A stretch of 64,000 nt of DNA from Clostridiales bacterium (GCA_004556395.1 SFHK01000018.1:4015-68014), one strand, 5' to 3'; positions 53,219 through 61,745 are shown, numbered from the stretch's first letter. Program-made: numbers and translations. The notes: a model not told the origin generated them from the sequence alone.

Positions 53219-54211
53219 ATGCTTCTGTACATTGGAACCTACACCCATCTGGGCGGGCCGGGCGCGGCCGTCGTACGCGCCGAAAACGGGCGGTTTGAAT
53301 TGCTGGACGCCTGCGCCGCCATTCCGAACCCCGGCTATCTGGCCTTGTCGGAGGACGGCACAACGCTGTACGCCTCCTCCTTCTCCGGCGAAAAGCAGAA
53401 GGGCGCGGCGGCGAGCTACCGCGTGAAGGACGGGCGTTTGCAGCCGTTAAGCCTTCAGCCGAGCGGCGGCGCGGATCCCTGCCACATCTGCCTGAGCGAG
53501 GACGAGCGGCATCTGTACGCAACAAACTACGTGTCCGGCAGCGTCAGCGTGTTCCCCGTCGTCGAGGGATACATTCTCCCCCGCGAGCAGCTGATCGCGC
53601 ACAGGGGCGCAAGCATGGCCGTGCCCGACCGGCAGGAAGCGCCGCACCCGCATCAGTCCGTATTTCGCCCGGGCACCGACGAGCTGTTCGTCTGCGACCT
53701 TGGCATGGACTGCGTTTTCGTGTACCTGCGCGACGAGGAAACCGGTCACATCATCGAGAAGAGCCGCATCGCCGCGCGCCCGGGCGACGGCCCCAGACAT
53801 CTGGTGTTCGACGGCCCCGACCGCTTCTTCCTCGCCTGCGAGCTCTCTAACGACGTGCTGGCCTATGAGTCCGACGGCGAAAACTGGGTTCTGAGAAGCG
53901 CCGTCTCCGCGCTGCCGGACGGCTGCACGGACGAGAGCACCGTCGCGGCCATCCGCATGAAGAACGGCAAAATTTTCGTTTCCAACCGCGGGCACGATGG
54001 CGTGACCCGCCTTTCCTACGCGCACGGCCGACTGACGCGCGAAGCCTTCATGCCCACCGAGGGACGCTGCCCCCGCGACATTCTGCCGCTGGGCGACGAT
54101 GAATGCATCGCAGCGAGCCAGCTTTCGGGCGGGCTTGAATGGATAAAGGACAGCAGGACGATCGCGTCCCTCCCGATAAATGGCGTTGTCTGCGTCATTC
54201 CCGCGCAATAG
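53219..54211 (+). CDS. 6-phosphogluconolactonase-type beta-propeller (lactonase family)
   Basis: The 330-residue protein is of the seven-bladed YkgB/Pgl type: MLLYIGTYTHLG start, NPGYLALSEDGTTLYA, GGADPCHICLSEDERHLYATNYVSGSVSVF, PHPHQSVFRPG (a signature), GDGPRHLVF and CPRDILPLGDDECIAASQLSG. It should open 6-phosphogluconolactone or another sugar lactone in the cytoplasm. GGAGATG lies before the ATG. A partial copy of its 3' end follows directly. Confidence 0.85.
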   Translation: MLLYIGTYTHLGGPGAAVVRAENGRFELLDACAAIPNPGYLALSEDGTTLYASSFSGEKQKGAAASYRVKDGRLQPLSLQPSGGADPCHICLSEDERHLYATNYVSGSVSVFPVVEGYILPREQLIAHRGASMAVPDRQEAPHPHQSVFRPGTDELFVCDLGMDCVFVYLRDEETGHIIEKSRIAARPGDGPRHLVFDGPDRFFLACELSNDVLAYESDGENWVLRSAVSALPDGCTDESTVAAIRMKNGKIFVSNRGHDGVTRLSYAHGRLTREAFMPTEGRCPRDILPLGDDECIAASQLSGGLEWIKDSRTIASLPINGVVCVIPAQ

Positions 54212-54221
54212 CTTTTCAGAA

Positions 54222-54362
54222 CCCCGCGACATTCTGCCGCTGGGCGACCATGAATGCATCGCGGCGAATCAGCTTTCGGGCGGGCTTGAGTGGATAAAGG
54301 GTGGAAAGACAATCGCGTCCCTTCCGATGAACGGCGCGATCTGCGTCATTCCCGCGCAATAG
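54222..54362 (+). pseudogene. Duplicated 3' remnant of the lactonase gene
   Basis: The 141 bases from CCCCGCGACATTCTG to the stop repeat 54071-54211 at an offset of 151 bases. The encoded peptides differ at 8 of 46 positions (for example GDDECIAASQ versus GDHECIAANQ) and both end ICVIPAQ/VCVIPAQ. There is no start or propeller body, so this is the tail of a lost second copy. Confidence 0.85.
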
Positions 54363-54379
54363 CTTCCCATAGACGGCAT

Positions 54380-54417
54380 CAGGCCGCCGGACGGTTCTCA
54401 TCCCGTCCGGCGGCCTG
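54380..54417. terminator. Strong hairpin between the lactonase remnant and the lyxose isomerase gene
   Basis: CAGGCCGCCGGACGG pairs perfectly over 15 bp with CCGTCCGGCGGCCTG. Only a weak T tract follows (AATTCTGTTT), so termination may depend on stem strength. Confidence 0.7.
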
Positions 54418-54433
54418 AATTCTGTTTATCCCA

Positions 54434-55108
54434 TCAGAGCGTTCCGTAGTCTCCAACCAGCGGATACAGCATCTCGCAGTCCTCCTCAATGGCCGGGAAG
54501 CGCGGGCGCTTTTCGGAGAAATAGTTGTCGGTGTGGTCGTCGTTCACGCTGGACACCTCGCCCGCGATCAGGTTGCCGCCCGCCGCGCCGAAGATATGGT
54601 AGGTGCGGGGCGTCAGGCGCACGCTGTCGCCGGGCTCCACATAAAACACCTCGCCGGGCTTCACGGTCAGCAGAATACCGTCGGAATACACATGTACGTC
54701 GCTTTCGGTGTCCACGCTGCCGTCCGGGCGCGCGTTGTACAGCTTCATAAAGATGCGCGCGCCGCCGCGGTTGATAATATCTTCGGTCTTCACGGCGTGA
54801 TAATGGCAGGGCAGATACTGGCCGTCCTTCAGAAGAATCAGCTTTTCCGCATAGGGAGAGCCCACGCCCGGCTTGTCGTGCACGCCGTTTCGAATCGTGA
54901 ACAGCACCGCGCCGATCTTTTCAAAGTCGCCGCTGCCGAAGTCCGTAATGTCCCAGCCGAGATTCGTCTCAAAAATCTCCGCGGCCTTCTGCCTGTTGGC
55001 CGTCCACTCCGCCGGGCTCCAGTGCGCGAATCGCGGAAGCGGGAATTTGTATTCCTTCAAAAGTGCTTCCGCCCATTTCAGATAACCGTTAACCTCGCTT
55101 CGTTTCAT
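54434..55108 (-). CDS. D-lyxose/D-mannose ketol-isomerase family cupin
   Basis: A 224-residue cupin-fold enzyme. The metal site is visible in LPCHYHAVKTEDI (two His and Glu) with a further His in RTYHIFGA, and the tail GEVSSVNDDHTDNYF is characteristic. Family members convert D-lyxose to D-xylulose and D-mannose to D-fructose. It lies 7 bases after the VanZ-GH78 gene on the same strand, so its sugar may come from that glycosidase. Confidence 0.87.
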   Translation of the reverse strand: MKRSEVNGYLKWAEALLKEYKFPLPRFAHWSPAEWTANRQKAAEIFETNLGWDITDFGSGDFEKIGAVLFTIRNGVHDKPGVGSPYAEKLILLKDGQYLPCHYHAVKTEDIINRGGARIFMKLYNARPDGSVDTESDVHVYSDGILLTVKPGEVFYVEPGDSVRLTPRTYHIFGAAGGNLIAGEVSSVNDDHTDNYFSEKRPRFPAIEEDCEMLYPLVGDYGTL

Positions 55109-55115
55109 TGGTATG

Positions 55116-57830
55116 TTACCCTTTCTGTTCCAGAATGAGCGTCGTCTGTCCGTTTTCGCGCGTGAACACCGCGCGCTGTCCGGCCACCGGAACCACCATG
55201 CGCAGGTATCTCACGCTTTCCGGCAGATGCGAACGCCAGATTTCGCCGCGTGCCACGTCGGGCGTGATGCCGAGAATATCCTCGATCAGCACCGAAACCG
55301 GCGCGCTCGCCCACGGATGGCACAAGCTGGTGTTCCACTTCTGTTCCTTGCCCCACGCTTCAAACAGCGTCGTCGCGCCCTCGTCCAGCATGTTCTTCCA
55401 CGAATGCTCGCCGCCGCCCGTCAGCAGACGGTATACCTCGTCATACCGTCCCGCGCGCGCCAGCGCCTTCAGCTGGAAGAACGCCATGTACACGCCGATG
55501 CAAATGCCGCGCTCGACCAGATAATCGGCCACGCGCGCCCGCTTATCCCGCGCCACAAAGCCAAAATACAGCGGCAGAATGTTGGAATGCACCGCGGAGT
55601 GCGCCGACGTTTCGCTGTCCGCGTACAGTCCGGTTTCCGGCCGGTAGAACGCGCGGTCGAACGCGTCAACCAGCGCCGGAGACTTCGGCGTGAATTCCTC
55701 GTCCAGCAGCTTTCGCATCGTCTCATACGCCCGCACCGCGCCGATGTAGAACGCGTTGATCACGTTGTGGCAGCCCTCGCCGATCGGAAGCGTCAGCGGG
55801 AAATCGTACTCGTCGCGCAGGTTGGCCGGCCAGTCCACAAGGTTCCAGCCTTCCACGACCTTCTCAAGCAGGCCATCCTCGCGCGCGTAGGCCTCAAACA
55901 CCTTCAGAAGCGCGGCCGCCGCGTCGCAGGTTCTGCGCAAAAACGCCTTGTCGCCCGTGTGCGCGTAGTCGCGCAGCGCAACCTCAGGCATCAGCAGCGA
56001 ATAATCGGCGATGCGCTGCTGGAACGCCGACGGAAACACCGCCAGCAGACCCGGCGTCAGGTTGGCCGAATACAGCCAGTCCTCAATGGCCTTTCTCAGA
56101 AGCCGCGTATCGCCGGACAAATACACCTGTGCCAGCGACGTTACCGCCAGATCGCCGGAATACTCGCCCTTCTCGCGCGTGGGACAATCGAGATAGCCCT
56201 CCTGCACGCCCACACGGATCGTGTGCCTGCACAGCTCAAAGACCGCCTTCAGATTCTCGTCGTCCGTTTCCAGCGTGCAGGCCGCGTCGTCCATCGGGTA
56301 GCCCTGCGCGCGGGCTCGAACGTCCGTCAGGCGCACGCCGTCCTCCGCTTCCAGCTCCACATAGCGGAAGCCGCGGTATTCGTACATTTCATACGCGCAC
56401 GCGCCGTCCGCCAGCGTCCATTCGTCCTCATAGCGGCAGTTCTGGCGGCCATCCACGCGTACGGAACCATCCTCGTTCAGTTCCTCGCCCGTGCGCACAA
56501 ACACGCGCTTGCCCGCCGCGCCCGCCGCCTTCACAAGCAGAACGCCGGACAGCTCGCGGCCAAAGTCGCAGGTAATCTTCGCGCCGTCCCGGGTAACCTT
56601 CTCCGGCTCGACCATCCACGTGGCGAGCACCGGCGTTTCCTGCTCCACAAAGTGGTAGTCCGGCTGCTCGCAGACGCTGGGCGACGTCCACATGAAGTCG
56701 TCAAAGCCGAGATTCTTCCAGCCCTCCGGCTCCTCGCGGCTGTCGTACTTCTCGTTGAAGCCCGTCGCGTAGCCATAGGTTTCGCCCGGCATGCGGGACG
56801 CGCTGCGCACATAGTGGAAATGCTCGTCCGAACGCACCAGCGATTTCCCGTCCACGCGCAGATCACAAATGAAGCCCTGCCGCAGGTCGCCGCTCACCCA
56901 CACGCGGTTGATCAGCCCCTGATAATACACGTCCAGCGCCAGCACATTGTCCCCGGCTCGCAGATATTTCAGCACGTCGATGCGGTTCACATAATACCGC
57001 CCCGGATACCCCGGCGCAGGGCCCTGCGCCACGTATTCGCCGTTGATGTACAGCTTATACATGTCGTCCGCCGAAATCAGAAGCTCCGCCGACTGCACGT
57101 TCGCGCTCAGCCGGAACGCGCGGCGGGCATACATGTGAAAATGCTGCAAGCCCTCGTTCGCCGGGTCGGGCGTGGGCGTTTCAAAGTACGGATTCACCGG
57201 CTTCTGCCGCGCGAATTCCACGGCCGTCAGCCAGCGGGCGCGCTTGTCAAAAATTGCTTCTTCCAACGTCTTTCTGTCCCTCTTTCTTTTGTATTTCCCC
57301 CGGAGCCGTCCAATCAGCAGCACCAGAATGCCGCCGACCAGCGCGCCGGAAATGTCGATCAGAACGTCGAGTGCCGACATGCAGCGCCCGGGCACGAAAT
57401 GCTGCTCCACCTCGTTCGCCACCGCGAGCAGCACGATGACCGCCATCGTCCAGAACGTCGCCCGACGGCGACGATGAAACGTTCGCCGCGCCGCGCTCAG
57501 CGCAAGCACCGCCAGAAGGAAAAACGCGAACGCGTGCGCCAGCTTGCGAACGACCAGATGCAGCGAATCGCCCGCGCCCTCGAGCGCCGGGAATATCGCC
57601 GTCAGCCATTCCACAACGCGGCCGCTGACCCCCGCGGATTCCGTTCCCGTCTGCTGCCCCAGAAAGAACACGACGATCGCCCAGAGCAGCGCTAAAAGCC
57701 ACAATCCTGCGGCAAACGGCGTCAGCCAGCGATCCAGCGCGAAACGCGCCCACAGCGCCCGCGGCGTCAGCCTGCCCAGCCACCGCAGCACGCGATTGCC
57801 GGACGGATTTTTCTCTTCTTTTTTCTTCAT
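55116..57830 (-). CDS. Fusion of a VanZ-like membrane domain and a GH78-like glycosidase
   Basis: 904 residues. Residues 1-185 are VanZ-like with four membrane helices (about 35-57, 97-114, 124-139 and 152-174) and the conserved KLAH (96-99), NEVEQ (139-143), PGR (147-149) and Asp155. A basic stretch (KYKRKRDRK) leads without a stop into a GH78-like enzyme (about 195-904) with a beta-sandwich (KLYINGEYVAQGPAPGYPGRYY) and the barrel motif DCPTREKGEYSGD (548-560). The positive-inside rule puts the enzyme in the cytoplasm. GGGGGAG precedes the ATG. I know of no standard protein with this architecture. Confidence 0.82.
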   Translation of the reverse strand: MKKKEEKNPSGNRVLRWLGRLTPRALWARFALDRWLTPFAAGLWLLALLWAIVVFFLGQQTGTESAGVSGRVVEWLTAIFPALEGAGDSLHLVVRKLAHAFAFFLLAVLALSAARRTFHRRRRATFWTMAVIVLLAVANEVEQHFVPGRCMSALDVLIDISGALVGGILVLLIGRLRGKYKRKRDRKTLEEAIFDKRARWLTAVEFARQKPVNPYFETPTPDPANEGLQHFHMYARRAFRLSANVQSAELLISADDMYKLYINGEYVAQGPAPGYPGRYYVNRIDVLKYLRAGDNVLALDVYYQGLINRVWVSGDLRQGFICDLRVDGKSLVRSDEHFHYVRSASRMPGETYGYATGFNEKYDSREEPEGWKNLGFDDFMWTSPSVCEQPDYHFVEQETPVLATWMVEPEKVTRDGAKITCDFGRELSGVLLVKAAGAAGKRVFVRTGEELNEDGSVRVDGRQNCRYEDEWTLADGACAYEMYEYRGFRYVELEAEDGVRLTDVRARAQGYPMDDAACTLETDDENLKAVFELCRHTIRVGVQEGYLDCPTREKGEYSGDLAVTSLAQVYLSGDTRLLRKAIEDWLYSANLTPGLLAVFPSAFQQRIADYSLLMPEVALRDYAHTGDKAFLRRTCDAAAALLKVFEAYAREDGLLEKVVEGWNLVDWPANLRDEYDFPLTLPIGEGCHNVINAFYIGAVRAYETMRKLLDEEFTPKSPALVDAFDRAFYRPETGLYADSETSAHSAVHSNILPLYFGFVARDKRARVADYLVERGICIGVYMAFFQLKALARAGRYDEVYRLLTGGGEHSWKNMLDEGATTLFEAWGKEQKWNTSLCHPWASAPVSVLIEDILGITPDVARGEIWRSHLPESVRYLRMVVPVAGQRAVFTRENGQTTLILEQKG

Positions 57831-57845
57831 TCAGGCTCCCCCGCG

Positions 57846-57902
57846 GCGCAGACGCTCCGAAGCGCCCGCGCCGCCTTTTTCATTTTCCTCGTTCAGCGCT
57901 TT
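57846..57902 (-). repeat. Partial tandem copy of the 3' end of the PglF-like gene
   Basis: Bases 57846-57879 repeat 57955-57988 exactly (34 nt, offset 109), and the match continues with small changes to about 57902/58012. The second stretch is the coding end of the PglF-like gene; the first is its intergenic remnant, directly before the ribosome binding site of the VanZ-GH78 gene. Confidence 0.85.
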
Positions 57903-57935
57903 ATGAGTGACCGCCGAAACGCCGCGTGCAGCTTC

Positions 57936-59687
57936 TTATTCCGGCTTCTCTGCCGCGCAGACGCTCCGAAGCGCCCGCGCCGCCTTTTCCTCATTCTCTT
58001 CCTTCAGCGCTTCGCGAACGTCCGCGGAAGCACGCTGAAGCCGCGCGGCATACGCGCCGTCCTCGGAAAGCCGCCTGACGTGCTCGACGGGCGTATCTTC
58101 CGCCGTCGCTTCCGTTTCGGCTGCGGCGGCTTCGCCCTCCACCAAAATCTCCGCGTGTGCCTCCGCCTCCCGGCAGACGAGCTTCGCCAGCTCCTCCGCG
58201 CTCACCGGATCCTCGGAATCAATGACATACGTTCCCGGCTCGCACGCCGCCGCGACCCGCAGCGCGCTGTGCGCCACGTCGGCCTCGGAAACGAACGAAT
58301 ACGTTTCTCCCGCGCGCACGGTAAGCGTCTCGCCCCGCGCCGCCTTCTCAAGCATATGCCCGAGCACGCTGCCGGACGAGGAAACAAGGTTGCGATACAG
58401 CACAAAATACGTGCGCATGCCGTCTTCCTGTGCGGAAAGCGCATGAATCTCCTCCGCGCCCACGACGCGCGCCGCCTGCGCCAGATTGTCCGGGCAGCGC
58501 TCGGGATGCTCCGTAACCACAACGAATTTCTCCGCGCCCGCGTCCCGCGCCGCCTTCCACAGCCCCACCGCGCCCGCGACGTTTACCGCCGCGATTCGAA
58601 GCGCGCTGCCGGAAGCGTTTTCCCGCGAAAGACCCGCCGCAAGGCACAGCAGCTCCGGGCGCGCCGCGCGGACAATCCGCTCCATGCGCGCTTCATCCGC
58701 GAGATCGGCCAGCACGCATTCGCATTCCTTCAGCGCCGAAACCGCCAGACGATCCTCATCCTGATCGACCACGGTCACCTGCGCGCCCGCCTCCGCCAGA
58801 AGCGTCGCCGCGCGCGCGCCGATCCGTCCCGCGCCCACAATCAGCGCGCGGCGTCCGGCATACGCGCCGGAAAGCGCGCCGTCCTTCTCATGCCGCCATC
58901 CGGCGAGCACATCCTCCAGCCGCACCGCACTGAGCTTGCTCTCCTCCGCCATGAGCACGCTGCATCCGGCGCGCCGCGCCGCGCGGAACACGCGCCGCCG
59001 CACCTGCGTGGGCAGACTCCTATCGGAGAAGATCACCTCGTCCACCCGCTTGCGCGCGATCACCGCGGGCGCGTCGGCCAGCGTGCCTTCCACGGTCAGG
59101 TTGCTCACCTTGCGATACAGCCGCTCCACGTCCTCGTCCAGAAATCCCACGGCTTCGTGGCGCACGCTTCCGGCCGGGCTTTCGTTGATTCGCTTGGCCA
59201 GCGCCGCCCCCGCCGGGCTCGCGCCGATGATCAGCGCGCGGCGCACGTTCTTATTGTTCTTGTCCACCATCAGCCGATCCTGAATCAGAATCCACGCAAA
59301 TCGCGCCGAAATCAGGAACAGGATGGACAGAATGCCGTCCAGCGACAGCACGATGCGCGTGCACTTCAGTTTAAACACGCGGTTGATCAGAAGGTTCGTC
59401 AGCGTGGCGAAGCTCAGCGCCAGCACAATTCTCAGCATATCGCGCATGTCCGCAAAGCGCCAGTACACGCGGTATACGCCCATCACAAACAGGAAAAACA
59501 GGCTCACGCCGAGAATCACCGGCGAGAACCGAACGACCGTCATCATATGCCGGGTCATCCCTGGCGATGGATTTTCCCCGAAGCGAAGCAGAATCGAAAT
59601 CAGAAGCCCCAGCGCAATCAGAAGCATATCCAGAAAGATGATCAGCGCTTTCCGGAGATAAAAATGCCTTTGGCGGTTTGTCTGCAT
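57936..59687 (-). CDS. PglF/CapD-like membrane protein with a degenerate dehydratase domain
   Basis: The 583-residue protein has four N-terminal membrane helices (13-35, 52-76, 84-104, 112-135), a first Rossmann domain (VRRALIIGASPAGAALA, 148 on) and a second that should be the NDP-sugar 4,6-dehydratase (RRALIVGAGRIGARAA, 279 on). The catalytic residues are gone: TDK of the usual STDKA reads TEH (393-395), the GATKR lysine is lost (AQAAR), and AALKHVP reads LAAGLSREN. It may regulate or scaffold instead of dehydrating. An Ala/Glu-rich tail (515-583) is extra. Strong promoter; GGGGG before the ATG. Confidence 0.75.
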   Translation of the reverse strand: MQTNRQRHFYLRKALIIFLDMLLIALGLLISILLRFGENPSPGMTRHMMTVVRFSPVILGVSLFFLFVMGVYRVYWRFADMRDMLRIVLALSFATLTNLLINRVFKLKCTRIVLSLDGILSILFLISARFAWILIQDRLMVDKNNKNVRRALIIGASPAGAALAKRINESPAGSVRHEAVGFLDEDVERLYRKVSNLTVEGTLADAPAVIARKRVDEVIFSDRSLPTQVRRRVFRAARRAGCSVLMAEESKLSAVRLEDVLAGWRHEKDGALSGAYAGRRALIVGAGRIGARAATLLAEAGAQVTVVDQDEDRLAVSALKECECVLADLADEARMERIVRAARPELLCLAAGLSRENASGSALRIAAVNVAGAVGLWKAARDAGAEKFVVVTEHPERCPDNLAQAARVVGAEEIHALSAQEDGMRTYFVLYRNLVSSSGSVLGHMLEKAARGETLTVRAGETYSFVSEADVAHSALRVAAACEPGTYVIDSEDPVSAEELAKLVCREAEAHAEILVEGEAAAAETEATAEDTPVEHVRRLSEDGAYAARLQRASADVREALKEENEEKAARALRSVCAAEKPE

Positions 59688-59743
59688 TATGTAGTCCCCC
59701 TTCCCCGCGCGCCTCCATTCGGGTACTGCGCGGAGTCGTATAC

Positions 59744-59772
59744 ATTATACCCGAACGGAGACGCGATTGCAA
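59744..59772 (-). promoter_or_regulatory. Promoter of the PglF-like gene
   Basis: Minus strand: TTGCAA (59767-59772), 17 bases, TATAAT (59744-59749). Confidence 0.75.
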
Positions 59773-59777
59773 CCGGC

Positions 59778-60143
59778 TCACTTGGCTTTTGGCCGAAAGA
59801 TCAGCGCGTTGAGCAGGCCGAAGAACACCGCCGCCGTGATGCCCGCCGCCGTCTGCATGACGCCGCCGATGAACGCGCCCAATATGCCGTGCTCCACCAC
59901 GGCGTCATGCGCGCCCGTAGCCAGCGAATAGCCGAAGCCGGTCAGCGGCACCGTCGCGCCCGCGCCCGCGAAGTCGACCAGCGGCTTGTATACGCCCAGC
60001 GCCGTCAACACCACGCCCGACACCACGAACAGCACCAGAATGCGCGCGCTCGTCAGCCTGGTATACATGAGCAGCGCCTGCCCCACGCAGCAGATCAGCC
60101 CGCCCACCACAAAGGCCTTCCCACAGATCAGAAACTCATTCAT
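59778..60143 (-). CDS. spoVAE: Stage V sporulation protein AE (SpoVAEb)
   Basis: A 121-residue membrane protein with four hydrophobic segments: FLICGKAFVVGGLICCVGQALL, LVLFVVSGVVLTALGVY, AGAGATVPLTGFGYSLATG and AAVFFGLLNALIF. With SpoVAC and SpoVAD it forms the channel that moves dipicolinic acid into the forespore and releases it in germination. It overlaps spoVAD by 4 bases and ends the operon. Confidence 0.92.
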   Translation of the reverse strand: MNEFLICGKAFVVGGLICCVGQALLMYTRLTSARILVLFVVSGVVLTALGVYKPLVDFAGAGATVPLTGFGYSLATGAHDAVVEHGILGAFIGGVMQTAAGITAAVFFGLLNALIFRPKAK

Positions 60144-61159
60144 GCGCGTTGGCTCCTTTCAATCGCCGCCGCGTAGGCAATGGAGGGAATGCTCTCTCCC
60201 TGCTGCGACGAAACCAGACTCAGAAGCGCGCCCGAGCCAATCGCAAGCATTCGGCCGAGCTCGCCGCGCTCCATGCGGCTCAGAACGTGCCCGGCCAGCA
60301 CACTGGCAATGCAGCCGCATCCGCTTCCGCCGGCGTGCGCGTCCTGCTCGGGACTGAACAGGCTCGCGCCGCAGTCCATCAGCCGCTTGTCATCCATGGG
60401 CACGCCGCGGCGCACGAGCAGCTCCATCAAAAGGTCGCGCCCGATGATGCCCAGATCCCCGGTCACGATCAGATCGTAATCGCGGTCGCAGCGGCCGGTA
60501 TCCTCAAAGTGCGCGCAGATCGTGTCCGCCACGGCGGGCGCCATCGCCGCGCCCATGTGGTTCGCGTCCTTTATTTTCAGGTCGATCACGCGCCCCACCG
60601 TTCCGTGCGTAACGCGCATGCCGCCCGTTTTCGCCTCGTCCAGCAGCACCGCGCCCGAGGCTGTGGCCGTCCATTGCGCCGAGGGCGGCCGCTGCCCGCC
60701 CATTTCCAGCGGTGCACGGAACTGGCGCTCCGCCGTGCAGAAATGGCTGCTTGCCGCGCACATGGCATTTTTGAGATACCCGGCCGACACCAGCGCCGCG
60801 CCCACGACCAGCGCCTCCGTCATCGTGGAGCACGCGCCGTACAGCCCCAGAAACGGCACGCCCAGCTGCCGCGCAGCGAAGCCCGCCGAGATGATCTGCG
60901 CGTTCAGGTCGCCCGCCAGCAGCGCGCCAATGTCGCCGGACGACATGTCCGCCTTGGACGCGCACAGCTCCACCGTGCGCCGGAGCATCTCGCTTTCGGC
61001 GAACTCCCAGCTCTTCTGACCCAGAAGGTCGTCCTCCAGAATCTGGTCGAAGGTGTTGCCCAGCGGCCCCTCCGATTCCTTCTGCCCGGCCATGCAGGCG
61101 CGCGAGCGAATCCACGCGCCCTCTTCATAGAAAAACGTGCGCTTACCCTCGCGTCTCAT
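60140..61159 (-). CDS. spoVAD: Stage V sporulation protein AD (SpoVAD)
   Basis: A 339-residue thiolase-fold protein that binds dipicolinic acid. Family segments are EGPLGNTFDQILEDDLLGQKSWE, YGACSTMTEALVVGA, AMCAASSHFCTAERQFR and GGSGCGCIASVL. The ATG at 61159 has GGAGG 7 bases upstream; an upstream frame extends into spoVAC and is not supported. It overlaps spoVAC by 4 bases. Confidence 0.93.
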   Translation of the reverse strand: MRREGKRTFFYEEGAWIRSRACMAGQKESEGPLGNTFDQILEDDLLGQKSWEFAESEMLRRTVELCASKADMSSGDIGALLAGDLNAQIISAGFAARQLGVPFLGLYGACSTMTEALVVGAALVSAGYLKNAMCAASSHFCTAERQFRAPLEMGGQRPPSAQWTATASGAVLLDEAKTGGMRVTHGTVGRVIDLKIKDANHMGAAMAPAVADTICAHFEDTGRCDRDYDLIVTGDLGIIGRDLLMELLVRRGVPMDDKRLMDCGASLFSPEQDAHAGGSGCGCIASVLAGHVLSRMERGELGRMLAIGSGALLSLVSSQQGESIPSIAYAAAIERSQRA

Positions 61160-61614
61160 CCGATCACCTCCGTGAGCCAGAAAATCAGGCCGTAAATCAC
61201 GCTGGCTGAGATGCCGTAGGACAGCACCGGCCCGGCGATCGAAAACAGCTTCGCGCCCACGCCGAGCACCAGCCCCTCGCGGCGAAACTCCATCGCGGGC
61301 GCGCACACGGAATTGGCAAACCCCGTGATGGGCACAATGGAACCCGCGCCCGCGTATTTTCCGATTTTGTCGTACACGCCGACGCCCGTGAGCGTGGTTC
61401 CCAGAAACACCAGCACCGATGCCGAAAACATCGGCAGCTGCTGATAGGAAAGCCCCAGCGCGCCGCCGAGCGCGCCAATGGCTTGCCCGAGCGCGCAGAT
61501 CAGCCCACCGACCCAGAAGGCTCTCAGAAAACCCTTCACCTTGGGCGTTTTCGGCGTAAGCCGGTCGACCATTTCGCTGTATGCCTTCGCGTCCGGCATC
61601 TGTTTTCCGTTCAC
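61156..61614 (-). CDS. spoVAC: Stage V sporulation protein AC (SpoVAC)
   Basis: A 152-residue membrane protein with AFWVGGLICALGQAIG, SVLVFLGTTLTGVGVYDKIGKYAGAGSIVPITGFANSV and GAKLFSIAGPVLSYGISASVIYG. It is the mechanosensitive part of the dipicolinate channel. The start is a GTG at 61614 with GGGGAGG 9 bases upstream, giving the usual family length; it overlaps the stop of the small upstream gene (GTGA). Confidence 0.9.
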   Translation of the reverse strand: MNGKQMPDAKAYSEMVDRLTPKTPKVKGFLRAFWVGGLICALGQAIGALGGALGLSYQQLPMFSASVLVFLGTTLTGVGVYDKIGKYAGAGSIVPITGFANSVCAPAMEFRREGLVLGVGAKLFSIAGPVLSYGISASVIYGLIFWLTEVIG

Positions 61615-61745
61615 TGCGACTCGCCTCCCCTCCGGCTGCGTTCCATCTTGTGTTCGAAGGCGCACGTGCGCGTTTCCCGGTCGCCCGCGTGGGGCTGATA
61701 CGTCAGCGCCGACGGCGGCGGCGCGTAGCGGCTTTGCGTTTCCAA
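61611..61745 (-). CDS. Small basic Pro/Arg-rich protein coupled to spoVAC
   Basis: A 44-codon frame with a TTG start 9 bases after GGAGG, ending in a TGA that overlaps the spoVAC GTG. The peptide begins METQSRYAPPPSALTYQPHA and is rich in Arg and Glu further on. Third positions are strongly GC, as in the true genes. It is too short for confidence, but the ribosome binding site and coupling argue for translation. I do not recognise it. Its promoter would probably be a forespore sigma type, which I could not identify. Confidence 0.5.
   Translation of the reverse strand: METQSRYAPPPSALTYQPHAGDRETRTCAFEHKMERSRRGGESQ

Noticed and set aside
55113..57695. 860-codon frame antisense to the VanZ-GH78 gene
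   Set aside because: Arg/His/Gln-rich with no domain; the minus-strand gene has start, ribosome binding site and motifs.
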